NCBI GenBank assembly: GCA_050181295.1
Contig: JBFXDI010000071.1
Coordinates: 1-20,689 of the forward strand
Length of the DNA: 20,689 nucleotides
Reading direction: 5' to 3'
Origin: JBFXDI01 sp050181295
Lineage (GTDB): Bacteria; Pseudomonadota; Alphaproteobacteria; Rhizobiales; Aestuariivirgaceae
The position numbers were made by a program, and so were the translations under genes. Positions 7,488-15,219 of this stretch are shown piece by piece. The first letter of the stretch is position 1, and every line of letters begins with the position of its first letter. Under the pieces are notes generated by a model. It did not search any database, had not been told where the DNA came from, and was given only the letters and a program-made list of their open reading frames with translations.

Positions 7488-8615
7488 CTAGAGCCGCCCG
7501 TATTGTTTCATGAGTTCGAGCAGACGGTCGTGCGGCAGGGCCTTCACGGTGAAGCCGTCGATGCCGGTCATGTCCTCATTCGCCACCATGGCGTCGATCA
7601 CCGCCTCCTCCACCGTCTCGACGACCGCGCTGAAGAGCGGATTGAGATCGCCGTTCGGCAAATAGCGCATGTCGCGCTCGCCGCTGCCCGGCTGGAAAGC
7701 CGCGGCATTCGCCGTCGAGAACGCAAGGAAGATGTCGCCCGAGCCGTTGTGGCCGACCGTGCCGGTGCGTGCGAGTCCCATGGAGACGCGCCGCGCCATC
7801 CGCTTGAGCTGGTGCGGAAGGAGCGGCGCGTCGGTCGCCACGATCGCGATGATGGAGCCCGTCCCCTCGTCCAGGAACTCGCCGCCCCTGAGATGCCGGC
7901 CGACCGGCACGCCGAGCACCGTCAGTTCGTGCCGGCGCCCGAAGTTCGACTGCACGAAGGTGCCGACCGTGTAGTTCTCCCCGTTGACCGAAACTATGCG
8001 GGACGCCGTTCCGCAGCCGCCCTTGAACTCGTAGGTCATCATGCCGGTGCCGCCGCCGACGCTTCCCAGCTCGAGCGGCCCGCCCTGCGCGCCTTCCAGC
8101 GCCTTGAGCGTGTGTTCGACGGTCACGTGGAATCCGTTGATGTCGTTGAGAAAGCCGTCATAGGTCTCGGCCGCCACCGGCAGGCCCCAGTTCTGGGACG
8201 TCCCGAGGCCTCCCTCGACCAGCCAGCGGATGGTGGCGTCGCGCGTCACGCCGCAGGAATGCGTGTTGGTGATCGTGATGGGGGTTTGGAGCTCGCCCGC
8301 CTCCTCGATCCACACGAAGCCTGTCATCTCGCCATTGCCGTTGAGGGCATGGACGCCGGCCGCACAGGGCGTGCCGTCCTTGCGGCCGCGCGGCAGGATG
8401 GCGGTAACTCCGGTTCGCACTGGACCTTTCCCGCGGACGAGTGGCCCGTCGCCTTCGATGAGGGTCGTGTAGCCCACCTCGACGCCGGTGACATCGGTGA
8501 TGGCGTTGCTCGGACCCGGCTTGCCGTCAAACGGCAGCCCGAGCCCCCGCGCACGGACCTTGCCGCCGTGCGTCGCGGTATGGGGATGGGGATTCGCGAT
8601 GCTCCGCTCGGTCAT
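7488..8615 (-). CDS. DmpA/P1-family self-processing aminopeptidase
   Basis: The 375-residue protein belongs to the DmpA (MEROPS P1) family, which removes N-terminal amino acids, D-residues or beta-peptides. These enzymes are made as one chain and cut themselves before the nucleophilic serine or threonine; here the site is G184-S185 in ELGSVGGGTGM. Other family marks are TNTHSCGVTRDATIR (117-130) and TVGHNGSGDIFLAFST (286-301). It probably acts in the cytoplasm, since no signal peptide is seen. I chose ATG at 8615, with GGAGAGGAC just upstream, rather than the longer frame. The stop codon of the upstream gene overlaps this start as ATGA, so the two are translationally coupled. The substrate cannot be read from the sequence. 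Confidence 0.92.
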   Translation of the reverse strand: MTERSIANPHPHTATHGGKVRARGLGLPFDGKPGPSNAITDVTGVEVGYTTLIEGDGPLVRGKGPVRTGVTAILPRGRKDGTPCAAGVHALNGNGEMTGFVWIEEAGELQTPITITNTHSCGVTRDATIRWLVEGGLGTSQNWGLPVAAETYDGFLNDINGFHVTVEHTLKALEGAQGGPLELGSVGGGTGMMTYEFKGGCGTASRIVSVNGENYTVGTFVQSNFGRRHELTVLGVPVGRHLRGGEFLDEGTGSIIAIVATDAPLLPHQLKRMARRVSMGLARTGTVGHNGSGDIFLAFSTANAAAFQPGSGERDMRYLPNGDLNPLFSAVVETVEEAVIDAMVANEDMTGIDGFTVKALPHDRLLELMKQYGRL

Positions 8616-9166
8616 TTGTCCTCTCCGGCCTTCTCGCTCGCCGCCTTTCTGGCCAGCCAACGCTCCTGCAGGACAGGGACGCGACGGTGGTAGATGCGGG
8701 ATTTGATGCCTCCTCGCCCGACGCAGGCCGCGCAGTCGCACGGCCAGCGGTTATCGCCATGGGCGGTCGGATAGTATCGCCACCCCACACCCTGCGGCGC
8801 CAATCGGACGCGGACGATTTCCGATGGCCTTATGCGCCGCGGTACGAGAACCTGGAACCCTCTGGAACCGGGCGCCGCCCTCACCTGCGCCACGGCCTGT
8901 GCGGCCGTGACGGAGGCAGGCTCGGCACCGTAGTGGCCCACGAACACAGGCTCCTCATCCGGCAGCCGGAAGACGACGCTGACGAAGGTGCGGTGCCCGC
9001 CGCGGCGAAGCTCGCGCACCCACTGATGGGTCAGCGTGAAGCTTTCAAGGACGGGAAAGGCATAGACGACACGCCTACCCCCAGGCCATCGGCGCGCTGG
9101 CTGAAGACCGTTGCGACCTACCCTCTTTGCCAGAGGCTCCGGCGCTATGTGCATGAAGTGAGGCAT
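8612..9166 (-). CDS. Uncharacterised protein with MHIAPE...RNGL N-terminus and CxCxxC motif
   Basis: The protein is 184 residues from ATG at 9166; ATG at 9154 and TTG at 9211 are alternatives, and none has a clear ribosome site. I do not recognise a named function. Visible features are an N-terminal MHIAPEPLAKRVGRNGLQ, then VVYAFPVLESFTLTHQW, a segment EEPVFVGHYGA, then VPRRIRPSEIVRVR, and a C-terminal CDCAACVGRGGIKSR that could bind a metal. The opening His followed by an R-x-G-L segment and then a strand resembles the start of ADP-ribosyltransferase-like folds (KptA, DarT), but this is only a hint. Its TGA overlaps the ATG of the DmpA-type peptidase gene, so the two are expressed together and may act in one process. 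Confidence 0.78.
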   Translation of the reverse strand: MPHFMHIAPEPLAKRVGRNGLQPARRWPGGRRVVYAFPVLESFTLTHQWVRELRRGGHRTFVSVVFRLPDEEPVFVGHYGAEPASVTAAQAVAQVRAAPGSRGFQVLVPRRIRPSEIVRVRLAPQGVGWRYYPTAHGDNRWPCDCAACVGRGGIKSRIYHRRVPVLQERWLARKAASEKAGEDK

Positions 9167-9211
9167 GTGAGAGATCGGGAAACGGGACCGTGGACTGATG
9201 CCGGCGTGCAA

Positions 9212-9389
9212 CGCTGTATTCTTTTTTACCCCCCATCAACCATCGCGACACATTTCGATCAAGAGTCTTTGGGAAACGCCCATTCACCCGACGTTCAGGC
9301 GATTCCGTTAAGAGTGTCGGCCTAATGCAGGATGAGGCGTCGGTCCCGCTGGGACCACCCGAACATATAAAAGATTGAAGGTTCATCCC
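9212..9389. promoter_or_regulatory. Divergent spacer with a GGTCCC hairpin
   Basis: This 178-base region separates the uncharacterised gene from the divergent methyltransferase gene and should hold both promoters. An exact inverted repeat, GGTCCC-GCT-GGGACC, lies at 9342-9356, about 33 bases before the methyltransferase start. A short T-rich run lies at the other end near 9222-9230. I cannot place promoter boxes with confidence. Confidence 0.35.
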
Positions 9390-10013
9390 ATGAACGGGCA
9401 TGTGGAGCGGGGCGTATTCCCGCGGCTGGCGAATTTGCTCTATTCCCTCGGCGCGATCCGGGAGCAGCGGGCGCGCATCGTGCCCGAAGCCCAGGGCGTG
9501 GTGCTCGAGATCGGCATCGGCGCCGGCCTCAACCTGCCGTTCTATGATCCGCAGCGGGTCGAGCGTGTCATCGGCATCGAGCCCGATGCCGAGATCGTCG
9601 CCCGCGGCAAGCGCCGTTTCGCGAGTTCGAGAGTGCCGGTCGAGGTGATCGAGGCTTCGGCCGAGGCGCTGCCGCTCGACAATGCCATCATCGATACCGT
9701 GATGCTGACCTATTCCGCCGGCGCCATCGCCAATATCGGCAAGGCGCTCTCCGAGATGCGCCGCGTGCTGAAGCCCGACGGCCACCTCATCTTCTGCGAG
9801 CACGGCCGCTCCCACGACCGCCACGTGGCGCGCCTGCAGGACAGGCTCGACCGCTATTGGGGCCGCCTCACCAACGGCTGCCACCTCAACCGCGACCTCG
9901 TGGTGCTGCTGGACGAGGCGGGCTTCCGCATCCAGACACTGGACACGTTCTACGCGCTCCGGCGCCCGAAGATCCTCGGCTTCCACTATACCGGCCAGGC
10001 CGTCATCGCCTGA
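9390..10013 (+). CDS. Class I SAM-dependent methyltransferase, METTL7/UbiE-like
   Basis: The 207-residue protein has a Rossmann-fold methyltransferase core. Motif I is VLEIGIGAGLN (38-48), the acidic residue that holds the ribose of SAM is in IGIEPD, and motif IV/post-I lies in ASAEALPLDNAIIDTVML. The later part, FCEHGRSHDRHVARLQDRLD followed by GCHLNRD, resembles the METTL7-like branch of the family. The substrate is unknown; small thiols, lipids or quinones are all possible for this group. I chose ATG at 9390 because GAAGG lies about 7 bases upstream; a TTG at 9375 would add five residues without a ribosome site. It stands alone on its strand and faces the dioxygenase gene across palindromic unit copy 2. 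Confidence 0.88.
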   Translation: MNGHVERGVFPRLANLLYSLGAIREQRARIVPEAQGVVLEIGIGAGLNLPFYDPQRVERVIGIEPDAEIVARGKRRFASSRVPVEVIEASAEALPLDNAIIDTVMLTYSAGAIANIGKALSEMRRVLKPDGHLIFCEHGRSHDRHVARLQDRLDRYWGRLTNGCHLNRDLVVLLDEAGFRIQTLDTFYALRRPKILGFHYTGQAVIA

Positions 10014-10023
10014 GAAATCACCT

Positions 10024-10118
10024 TGTCATTGCCGGGCTTGTCCCGGCAATCCATGAACACGGCGCTTCCTCTGTAGGCTCGATGTTCATGGATGCCCGGA
10101 ACGAGTCCGGGCATGACA
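10024..10118. repeat. Intergenic palindromic unit, copy 2 (three stems)
   Basis: The unit is bounded by TGTCAT and ATGACA. It has stems ATTGCCGGG-CTTGT-CCCGGCAAT at 10028-10050 and ATGCCCGGA-ACGAG-TCCGGGCAT at 10092-10114, plus an inner pair CCATGAAC (10051-10058) and GTTCATGG (10084-10091). The whole could fold as a three-stem cruciform. Like copy 1 it sits between two convergent genes, 10 bases after the methyltransferase stop. Confidence 0.88.
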
Positions 10119-10149
10119 GAGAACTTGATCGAGCGCGCGCAGCTTCGCC

Positions 10150-11019
10150 TTACATCCTGTTCAGCGGCACCTTGAGATAGACCTGCCCGTCGCTTTCCGC
10201 CGGAGGCATCTCACCGCCCCGCATGTTCACCTGGATCGACGGCAGGATGAGCTTCGGCATCCCGAGCTTGCGGTCGCGTTCCTCGCGCATGGCGACGAAC
10301 TCGTCCTCGCTGACCCCGTCACGCACATGCACGTTGCTGGCGCGCTCTTCCGCCACGGTTGTTTCCCAGGCGAAGCGGTCGCGCCCCGGCGCCTTGTAGT
10401 CGTGGCAAAGGAAGAGCCGCGTCTCGGCCGGTAGCGCCAGCACCTTGCGGATGGAACGGTAGAGATCGCGCGCCGAACCGCCGGGAAAGTCGGCCCGCGC
10501 CGTCCCGTAATCGGGCATGAAGAGCGTATCGCCCACGAAGGCGGCCTCTCCGATCACATAGATCACGCAGGCCGGCGTGTGACCCGGCGTGTGGACGACG
10601 CGGGCGGGGATCGAGCCGAGCGTGAAGGTGTCGCCGTCCTTGAACAGACTGTCGAACTGGCTGCCGTCACGCTGGAACTCGGTGCCGGCATTGAAGATCT
10701 TGCCGAACATCTCCTGCACGACCGTGATCTTCTCGCCGATGCCGAGCTTGCCGCCGAGTTTCTCCTGCACATAGGGCGCCGCTGAAAGATGATCGGCATG
10801 CACATGCGTCTCCAGCACCCATTCGCAGGTGAGATCCATGTCCTTCACCTGTGCGATGATCTTGTCGGCGGACGCCGTGGAGGTGCGGCCCGAGGAGGCA
10901 TCGAAGTCGAGGACGGAGTCGATCACGGCGCAGCGCCTGGTCGCCGGGTCGAAGGCGATGTAGCTCACCGTATTGGTCGCCTCGTCGAAGAATCCGGTGA
11001 CATCGAGCTTCGCGGACAT
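10150..11019 (-). CDS. Blh/ETHE1-like persulfide dioxygenase (metallo-beta-lactamase fold)
   Basis: This 289-residue protein has the metallo-beta-lactamase fold of sulfur (persulfide) dioxygenases, which oxidise glutathione persulfide to sulfite with one iron. THVHADH at 71-77 gives the first metal histidine (H72); HTPGHT at 143-148 gives H147 and FVGDTLFMPD gives D164, matching the 2-His-1-Asp iron site. PDYGTARADFPGG and FLCHDYKAPGRD are typical of the Blh branch found in Rhizobiales, where relatives detoxify sulfide. I chose ATG at 11019 because GGAG lies 6 bases upstream; ATG at 11031 is possible. The BigR-type repressor and rhodanese that often go with Blh are not present here. The ELM1-family gene is divergent, 101 bases away. 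Confidence 0.9.
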   Translation of the reverse strand: MSAKLDVTGFFDEATNTVSYIAFDPATRRCAVIDSVLDFDASSGRTSTASADKIIAQVKDMDLTCEWVLETHVHADHLSAAPYVQEKLGGKLGIGEKITVVQEMFGKIFNAGTEFQRDGSQFDSLFKDGDTFTLGSIPARVVHTPGHTPACVIYVIGEAAFVGDTLFMPDYGTARADFPGGSARDLYRSIRKVLALPAETRLFLCHDYKAPGRDRFAWETTVAEERASNVHVRDGVSEDEFVAMREERDRKLGMPKLILPSIQVNMRGGEMPPAESDGQVYLKVPLNRM

Positions 11020-11120
11020 GTGGGGCTCCATCGAAAGCGGAGAGTCTTGTCCCCAGTATACAGGCAACGGCGGCGGCGAGGCGATTTCCCCTCGCGACAC
11101 GATCGGTATAGTGGAGGCCC

Positions 11121-12149
11121 ATGGGAATTTCGGTCTGGGCGTTGACGGGTGGACGGCGGGGCGACGACGCGCAGGTTGTGGCGCTCGCAGAAGCCGTGGG
11201 CGACATGGCGGTGAAGCCCCTCACCTTCCGGGCGGCCTACGGCATCCCCAATCTCCTGCTCGGCGCGACCCTGTCCACGCTCGATCCTGCCGCCCGCAAC
11301 GCCTTTAGAGCCCCCTGGCCCGACGTCGCGATCGGCGTCGGTCGCCGCAGCGTGCCGGTCGCCCGCTGGATCAGGGAGAAGTCGGGAGGGCGCACGAAGC
11401 TCGTCGCCATAGGCCGGCCGCGCGCTCCCCTCCATTGGTTCGATCTCGTCCTCACGCCGCCACAATACGGCCTGCCCGATGCGCCCAATGTCGTGAAGCT
11501 GCTCCTGCCGCCCATCCGCAACAGGGCGCCGTCGGAATCCGTGGTCGAGGCTTTCCGGGAGCGCGTTAAAGGCCTGCCGCGGCCGTGGATAGGACTTCTG
11601 GTCGGAGGCTCGCGCGCGCCTTACCGCCTCGACCAGCGCTCCGCGGCGGAGCTCGGCCGGCAGGCCGTCAGGGCGGCGCAGGCGGCGGGCGGGACGCTTC
11701 TCGTCTCGACGTCGCCGCGCACCGGCGAGGTTGCGGCGGAGGCGTTGCGTGCAGCGCTCTCCGGGCCCTTCGAGATGCAGCCCTGGTCGTCCCGTGGCAC
11801 GCCCGAGCATCAGGCGGTCCTGGCGCTCGCGGACCGCTTCATCGTGACGGGCGAATCGGTTTCGATGATCGCCGAGGCCTGCCTCACGGGAAAGCCCGTC
11901 GAGGTCCATCCCCTGCCCCGCATGCCGCTGCCGCGCTGGAATGCCGCGCAAGGAGCCGGCGGGTGGCTTGCCGCCAACGGCGTCCTCACGCCCCCGCGCG
12001 ATCCGGAGAAGGCCATTGCCATTCTCGCCGCCAACGGCCATGTCGCGCCGCTGAACCAGACCGCATCCCGCTCCTTCATGGCCGTGCCGGACGAGCTCTC
12101 CCGCGCGGCAGACGCCGTCAGACGGCTGGTCGACGCAGCAGCAGGCTGA
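11121..12149 (+). CDS. ELM1-family protein (mitochondrial fission ELM1-like, DUF1022)
   Basis: The 342-residue protein matches the bacterial branch of the family named after plant ELM1, a factor that recruits dynamin for mitochondrial fission. It has the opening SVWALTGGRRGDDAQV, then VGRRSVPVARWIR (about 73-85), DLVLTPPQYGLP (108-119), LLVGGSRAPYRL, and TGESVSMIAEACLTGKPVEV near 240-260. The last segment resembles the donor-binding part of GT-B glycosyltransferases, so the fold may be glycosyltransferase-like. The bacterial function is not established. The start is ATG at 11121, with GGAGG only a few bases before it. Its last 32 bases overlap the end of the convergent transporter gene. Confidence 0.87.
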   Translation: MGISVWALTGGRRGDDAQVVALAEAVGDMAVKPLTFRAAYGIPNLLLGATLSTLDPAARNAFRAPWPDVAIGVGRRSVPVARWIREKSGGRTKLVAIGRPRAPLHWFDLVLTPPQYGLPDAPNVVKLLLPPIRNRAPSESVVEAFRERVKGLPRPWIGLLVGGSRAPYRLDQRSAAELGRQAVRAAQAAGGTLLVSTSPRTGEVAAEALRAALSGPFEMQPWSSRGTPEHQAVLALADRFIVTGESVSMIAEACLTGKPVEVHPLPRMPLPRWNAAQGAGGWLAANGVLTPPRDPEKAIAILAANGHVAPLNQTASRSFMAVPDELSRAADAVRRLVDAAAG

Positions 12150-13038
12150 CGAGCCGCCCGTCGATCAGCGCGAGCCCAAGGCCGATTCCGGCCATGCCGA
12201 GCACATGGCGCGGCGCGAGATGCTCGCCCAGGAACAGCACGCCGAGCGCAATGGCGCTGACCGGCACGAGGAAGGTGACGAGCGCGAGGTTAGTGGCGCC
12301 CGCCCGCTTCAGGACCGCAAAGAACAGCACATAGGCGAAGGCCGTGCAGACGGTCGCCAGGCCCGCGAGCGCCAGCCACACCTGCAGCGGTGGGGGCTCG
12401 AGCGTCCAGGGACGGTCGATGACGAGCATGAGCGGCAGCAGGATGAGCGTCGAGCCGGCGGTCTGGCCGGCCGCTGTCACGATCGGCGGGTTCGCGGCGA
12501 AGCGGCGCCCGTAGACGGTGGCGAACCCGTAGAAGACGGATGCGCAGAGGACTGCGAGCTGTGCGGTCAGCGCCTGGCCGAGGTGCTCCAGAAGGTCGAG
12601 GCCCAGCATGGTGGCCACCCCCAGGAGGCCGATGGCGACGCCCGCGAGCTTGTTGGCCGAAAGTTTCTCGTCGCTCGTGAGCGCGTTGGCGACGATGAGC
12701 GCGAAGAACGGCGTCGTGGCGTTGAGGATGGCTGCGAGCCCGGAGGCGATCTCACGCTGCCCGTAGACGATGAGCGAGAACGGTATGGCGTTGTTGAGAA
12801 GGCCCATGGCGAGGAACTGTCGCCACATGGCCCAGCTCCTCGGCACGCCGTGTCCGAGCGCCACCACGGTCGCCCAGAGCAGCAGCGTGGCGAGCGATAC
12901 CCGAGCGAACACGATGGTGAAGGTCGGCAGGTGCTTCACCGCGACGGCGAAGAAGAAGAACGACCCGCCCCAGACCAGGCTCAGGATGAGCAGCATGGTC
13001 CATTCGGACGGGCCCATGGTGCGCTTGATGGTGGACAT
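12118..13038 (-). CDS. EamA-domain drug/metabolite transporter (DMT superfamily)
   Basis: The 306-residue inner-membrane protein consists of two tandem EamA repeats, at about 13-145 and 158-293, each with five hydrophobic helices. SLVWGGSFFFFAVAVKHLP near the start and FFALIVANALTSDEKLSANKLAG (split here as FFALIVANAL and SDEKLSANK) are typical of each half's family signatures, and GVLFLGEHL marks the second. Such carriers export or import amino acids, drugs or other metabolites; the substrate cannot be read from the sequence. I kept ATG at 13038, though no clear ribosome site precedes it; ATG at 13017 would also keep every helix. The gene lies 72 bases downstream of the OpgD/G-like gene on the same strand and may be read with it. 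It overlaps the convergent ELM1-family gene by 32 bases. Confidence 0.92.
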   Translation of the reverse strand: MSTIKRTMGPSEWTMLLILSLVWGGSFFFFAVAVKHLPTFTIVFARVSLATLLLWATVVALGHGVPRSWAMWRQFLAMGLLNNAIPFSLIVYGQREIASGLAAILNATTPFFALIVANALTSDEKLSANKLAGVAIGLLGVATMLGLDLLEHLGQALTAQLAVLCASVFYGFATVYGRRFAANPPIVTAAGQTAGSTLILLPLMLVIDRPWTLEPPPLQVWLALAGLATVCTAFAYVLFFAVLKRAGATNLALVTFLVPVSAIALGVLFLGEHLAPRHVLGMAGIGLGLALIDGRLVSLLLRRPAV

Positions 13039-13110
13039 GGCTGGAGCATTGCGCGGCTTGCGGCCGCCCGCGCAACCCGAATCTTGTGACGATGACGCTT
13101 TGCCGGCCCA

Positions 13111-14679
13111 TCAGCCTGTGCGTCTGGTCCTTGCGAAATACTGGCTGAGCCAGGTCTCGGTCAGGGCCGTGCCGTCCGGAAGTTTCAGGTATGCCCTGAG
13201 GTCGACCGGCTCCGGCCCCTCGACCACGAGGTCGAACACGATGCGCCAGCTCTCCGTACCCTTCACCCGCAAGGCGTAGGGGTTGACCAGCGTTCCGCGC
13301 GAAACGGTGATGACCGGCGCCGGGCCGTCCTTATCCGCCTCGGTGTACTTGCCGAGGTCGCCGCCGGCGAAGTCGACGGCGAACTTGACGCCCGGAACCT
13401 TGGTCTCGCCGGGCTGGCCGGCGCGCCCGCGGCGGGTGGAGATCACGCGGCCCGCCGATGGCGGGAAAGGTTCCTGAGCCACCCAATGGAGCCGGTAGTC
13501 GAAGGCAAGCGCATCGCCCTTGCGCACCGGCTGCTCCGGGATCCAGTAGGCGACGACATTGTCGTGGATCTCGGCATCGGTCGTGATCTCGATGAGCTGC
13601 ACCGCGCCGGCGCCCCACGTTCCGAGCGGCTCCACCCACACCGAGGGCCGCTTCTCGTAGAAAACGCCGTCGTCCTCGTAGTTCGCGAAGGAGCGGTCGC
13701 GCTGCAGGAGGCCGAACCCTTTCGGGTCCTTGTCGACGAAGCTGTTAGTGATGACGCGGGGCGGATTGTCGAGCGGCCGCCAGAGCCGCTCGCCGGTGCC
13801 TGTCCAGATCGAGAGCCCGTCGGAATCGTGGATCTCCGGGCGCCAGTCTGCAGCGTCCTCCTGGTTCCGGTTCATCTCCGAGTACCAGAACATGCTGGTG
13901 AGCGGCGCGATGCCTAGCCGCTGGATGTCGTTGCGGGCGAAGAGACGGGCCTCGACATCCATGAGCACACCCTTGGGATGCCGGCAGCGGAAGCGGTAGG
14001 CGCCGGTGACGCTGGGGCCGTCGAGGAGCGCCGAGATCACCACCTCGTCCTTGCCTTCCTCGATGTAGAAATCGGTGAAGCGCGGAAACTCCTCGGGCGT
14101 CGAAAGGCCGGAATCGACGGCGATGCCGCGGGCCGAAAGCCCGTACTGGTCGAGTTCTCCCGCCGAGCGGAAATAGCTTGCGCCGAGGAACGCCAGCCAG
14201 TCGGTCCTCGGATCGGTGCTCATCACCCGGAATCCGGAAAAGCCCATGTCGGCCGGCAGGGACTTCGCGAAGGCCGCCTTGGGCCCGAAGGTGAAGAGAT
14301 CGGTCGAATAGCGGATCTCGCGCGCCTGGCCCTCCTCCACGAGATGGATGGACACCGGCTCCTTGAAGAACTTGCCGAGATGGAAAAGCCGCACCGGATA
14401 GGCCTGGTCGGCCCAGAGCGTGCGGTCCGGACGGTAGGTGATCTGGATATGCTCGGGGAAGTCCAGGCGCTCCAGGAGGTCCGCCTCGCGGACGACCGGC
14501 GGCATATAGGGCGCCTTGGCGGCGAGACCCGCGAACGACACGAGCGATTCGAAGCTGAAGGGCTGTGGCGATCCGAGCTGCAGCCCCTCGGCGGGCGGCA
14601 CCGCCGCCATGACCGGTCGGGCAAGAATGCCTGAAAGAAGAACCGCCAGCGCCTCACGCCGGCTTGGACGAAAGCTCAT
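13111..14679 (-). CDS. Periplasmic glucan biosynthesis protein, OpgD/OpgG (MdoG) family, Tat-exported
   Basis: The 522-residue protein belongs to the MdoG family (OpgG/OpgD), which acts in the periplasm on the beta-1,2-glucan backbone of osmoregulated periplasmic glucans. The N-terminus SRREALAVLLSG carries a twin-arginine motif at R7-R8, with a hydrophobic core and probable cut after A25 or A26; Tat export points to the OpgD branch. FSFESLVSFAGLAAKAPY (positions near 43-60) and the central GERLWRPLDNPPRVITNSF, with FGLLQRDRSF after it, are family hallmarks. I chose ATG at 14679, since AGGGA lies 8 bases before it; GTG at 14685 is too close to that site. No glucosyltransferase gene (opgH) lies nearby, so it is separate from its usual partner. 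OpgD and OpgG cannot be told apart for certain, so no symbol is given. Confidence 0.92.
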   Translation of the reverse strand: MSFRPSRREALAVLLSGILARPVMAAVPPAEGLQLGSPQPFSFESLVSFAGLAAKAPYMPPVVREADLLERLDFPEHIQITYRPDRTLWADQAYPVRLFHLGKFFKEPVSIHLVEEGQAREIRYSTDLFTFGPKAAFAKSLPADMGFSGFRVMSTDPRTDWLAFLGASYFRSAGELDQYGLSARGIAVDSGLSTPEEFPRFTDFYIEEGKDEVVISALLDGPSVTGAYRFRCRHPKGVLMDVEARLFARNDIQRLGIAPLTSMFWYSEMNRNQEDAADWRPEIHDSDGLSIWTGTGERLWRPLDNPPRVITNSFVDKDPKGFGLLQRDRSFANYEDDGVFYEKRPSVWVEPLGTWGAGAVQLIEITTDAEIHDNVVAYWIPEQPVRKGDALAFDYRLHWVAQEPFPPSAGRVISTRRGRAGQPGETKVPGVKFAVDFAGGDLGKYTEADKDGPAPVITVSRGTLVNPYALRVKGTESWRIVFDLVVEGPEPVDLRAYLKLPDGTALTETWLSQYFARTRRTG

Positions 14680-14711
14680 GAGCACGATCCCTCGCTGGGC
14701 CCCAAGGAAGA

Positions 14712-14726
14712 GGTAACCCCGTTACC
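14712..14726. promoter_or_regulatory. GGTAAC-CCC-GTTACC inverted repeat upstream of the OpgD/G-like gene
   Basis: An exact 6-3-6 inverted repeat lies about 33 bases upstream of the ATG at 14679, in the 78-base gap after the lipoprotein gene. Place and symmetry would suit an operator or a small leader hairpin. No regulator is known for it, and such a short repeat can arise by chance. Confidence 0.3.
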
Positions 14727-14757
14727 GCGGGCGGCACAAAATCCTCAGATTGCGGCG

Positions 14758-15183
14758 TCAGAAAGACACGCAGGAACGCTTTCTCACGATCCCGACCGAC
14801 TCCTGCCGGAAGCGGCGCTTGTAGGCTTCCGCTGCGTCATTGAGCCGCTTTTCGGCCTCCGGCGTGTCATCCAGCGCGATGACGACCACCTTGCTCGGCT
14901 CCTTAACTATGCCGCCGGAAGAACCGTACTGACCCTGAGCGTCGAGCACGGTCAGGCCGTCGGGAAAGCGCGGGGTGAGATCCTCGTCCACAAAGCGGCG
15001 GAAGGCTGCCTCGCTGACCCCCACCTTGTCGCCGACATTGCGTCCGAACAGCATTTCCGCGACCAGCATGGATTTGGCGCCGGGCGGACAGGAGCCGACC
15101 CCGCTTGCGCAGCCCGCGAGCACGATCAGCGACGCTAGGACTGCGGACGTGCGCCCGATCGCCTTGCCCTTTTCTGCTTTCAC
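14758..15183 (-). CDS. DUF3574-domain lipoprotein
   Basis: The 141-residue protein begins with a lipoprotein signal: Lys/Arg-rich MKAEKGKAIGR, a hydrophobic core, and the lipobox LAGC with the lipidated cysteine at residue 25. The mature part matches the DUF3574 family, including FVDEDLTPRFPDGLTVLD, QGQYGSSGG and KEPSKVVVIALDD. The function of this family is unknown. I chose GTG at 15183, because GGGGAG lies 6 bases before it and the signal peptide is then of normal length; ATG at 15210 would add nine residues and has no ribosome site. It lies upstream of the OpgD/G-like gene on the same strand, and is divergent from aceK. As an envelope lipoprotein it could act in the same compartment as the glucan protein. 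Confidence 0.88.
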   Translation of the reverse strand: MKAEKGKAIGRTSAVLASLIVLAGCASGVGSCPPGAKSMLVAEMLFGRNVGDKVGVSEAAFRRFVDEDLTPRFPDGLTVLDAQGQYGSSGGIVKEPSKVVVIALDDTPEAEKRLNDAAEAYKRRFRQESVGIVRKRSCVSF

Positions 15184-15207
15184 CCGCCGCTCCCCTGCTT
15201 CGGCCCA

Positions 15208-15219
15208 CATGCTAGCATG
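15208..15219. promoter_or_regulatory. 12-bp palindrome with divergent ATG codons at both ends
   Basis: CATGCTAGCATG is a perfect palindrome. Its left CAT is an ATG on the minus strand (15210, in frame with the lipoprotein) and its right ATG is the first possible start of aceK (15217). It fills the narrow space between the two divergent genes. It may be an operator or a chance result of two close starts. Confidence 0.3.

Noticed and set aside
7503..8693. A 396-codon plus-strand frame over the DmpA gene
   Set aside because: It is antisense to a well-marked P1 peptidase and is rich in Arg, Ala and Val without any motif.
9075..9986. A 303-codon minus-strand frame over the methyltransferase gene
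   Set aside because: The plus frame has SAM motifs and a ribosome site; the minus frame is a shadow.
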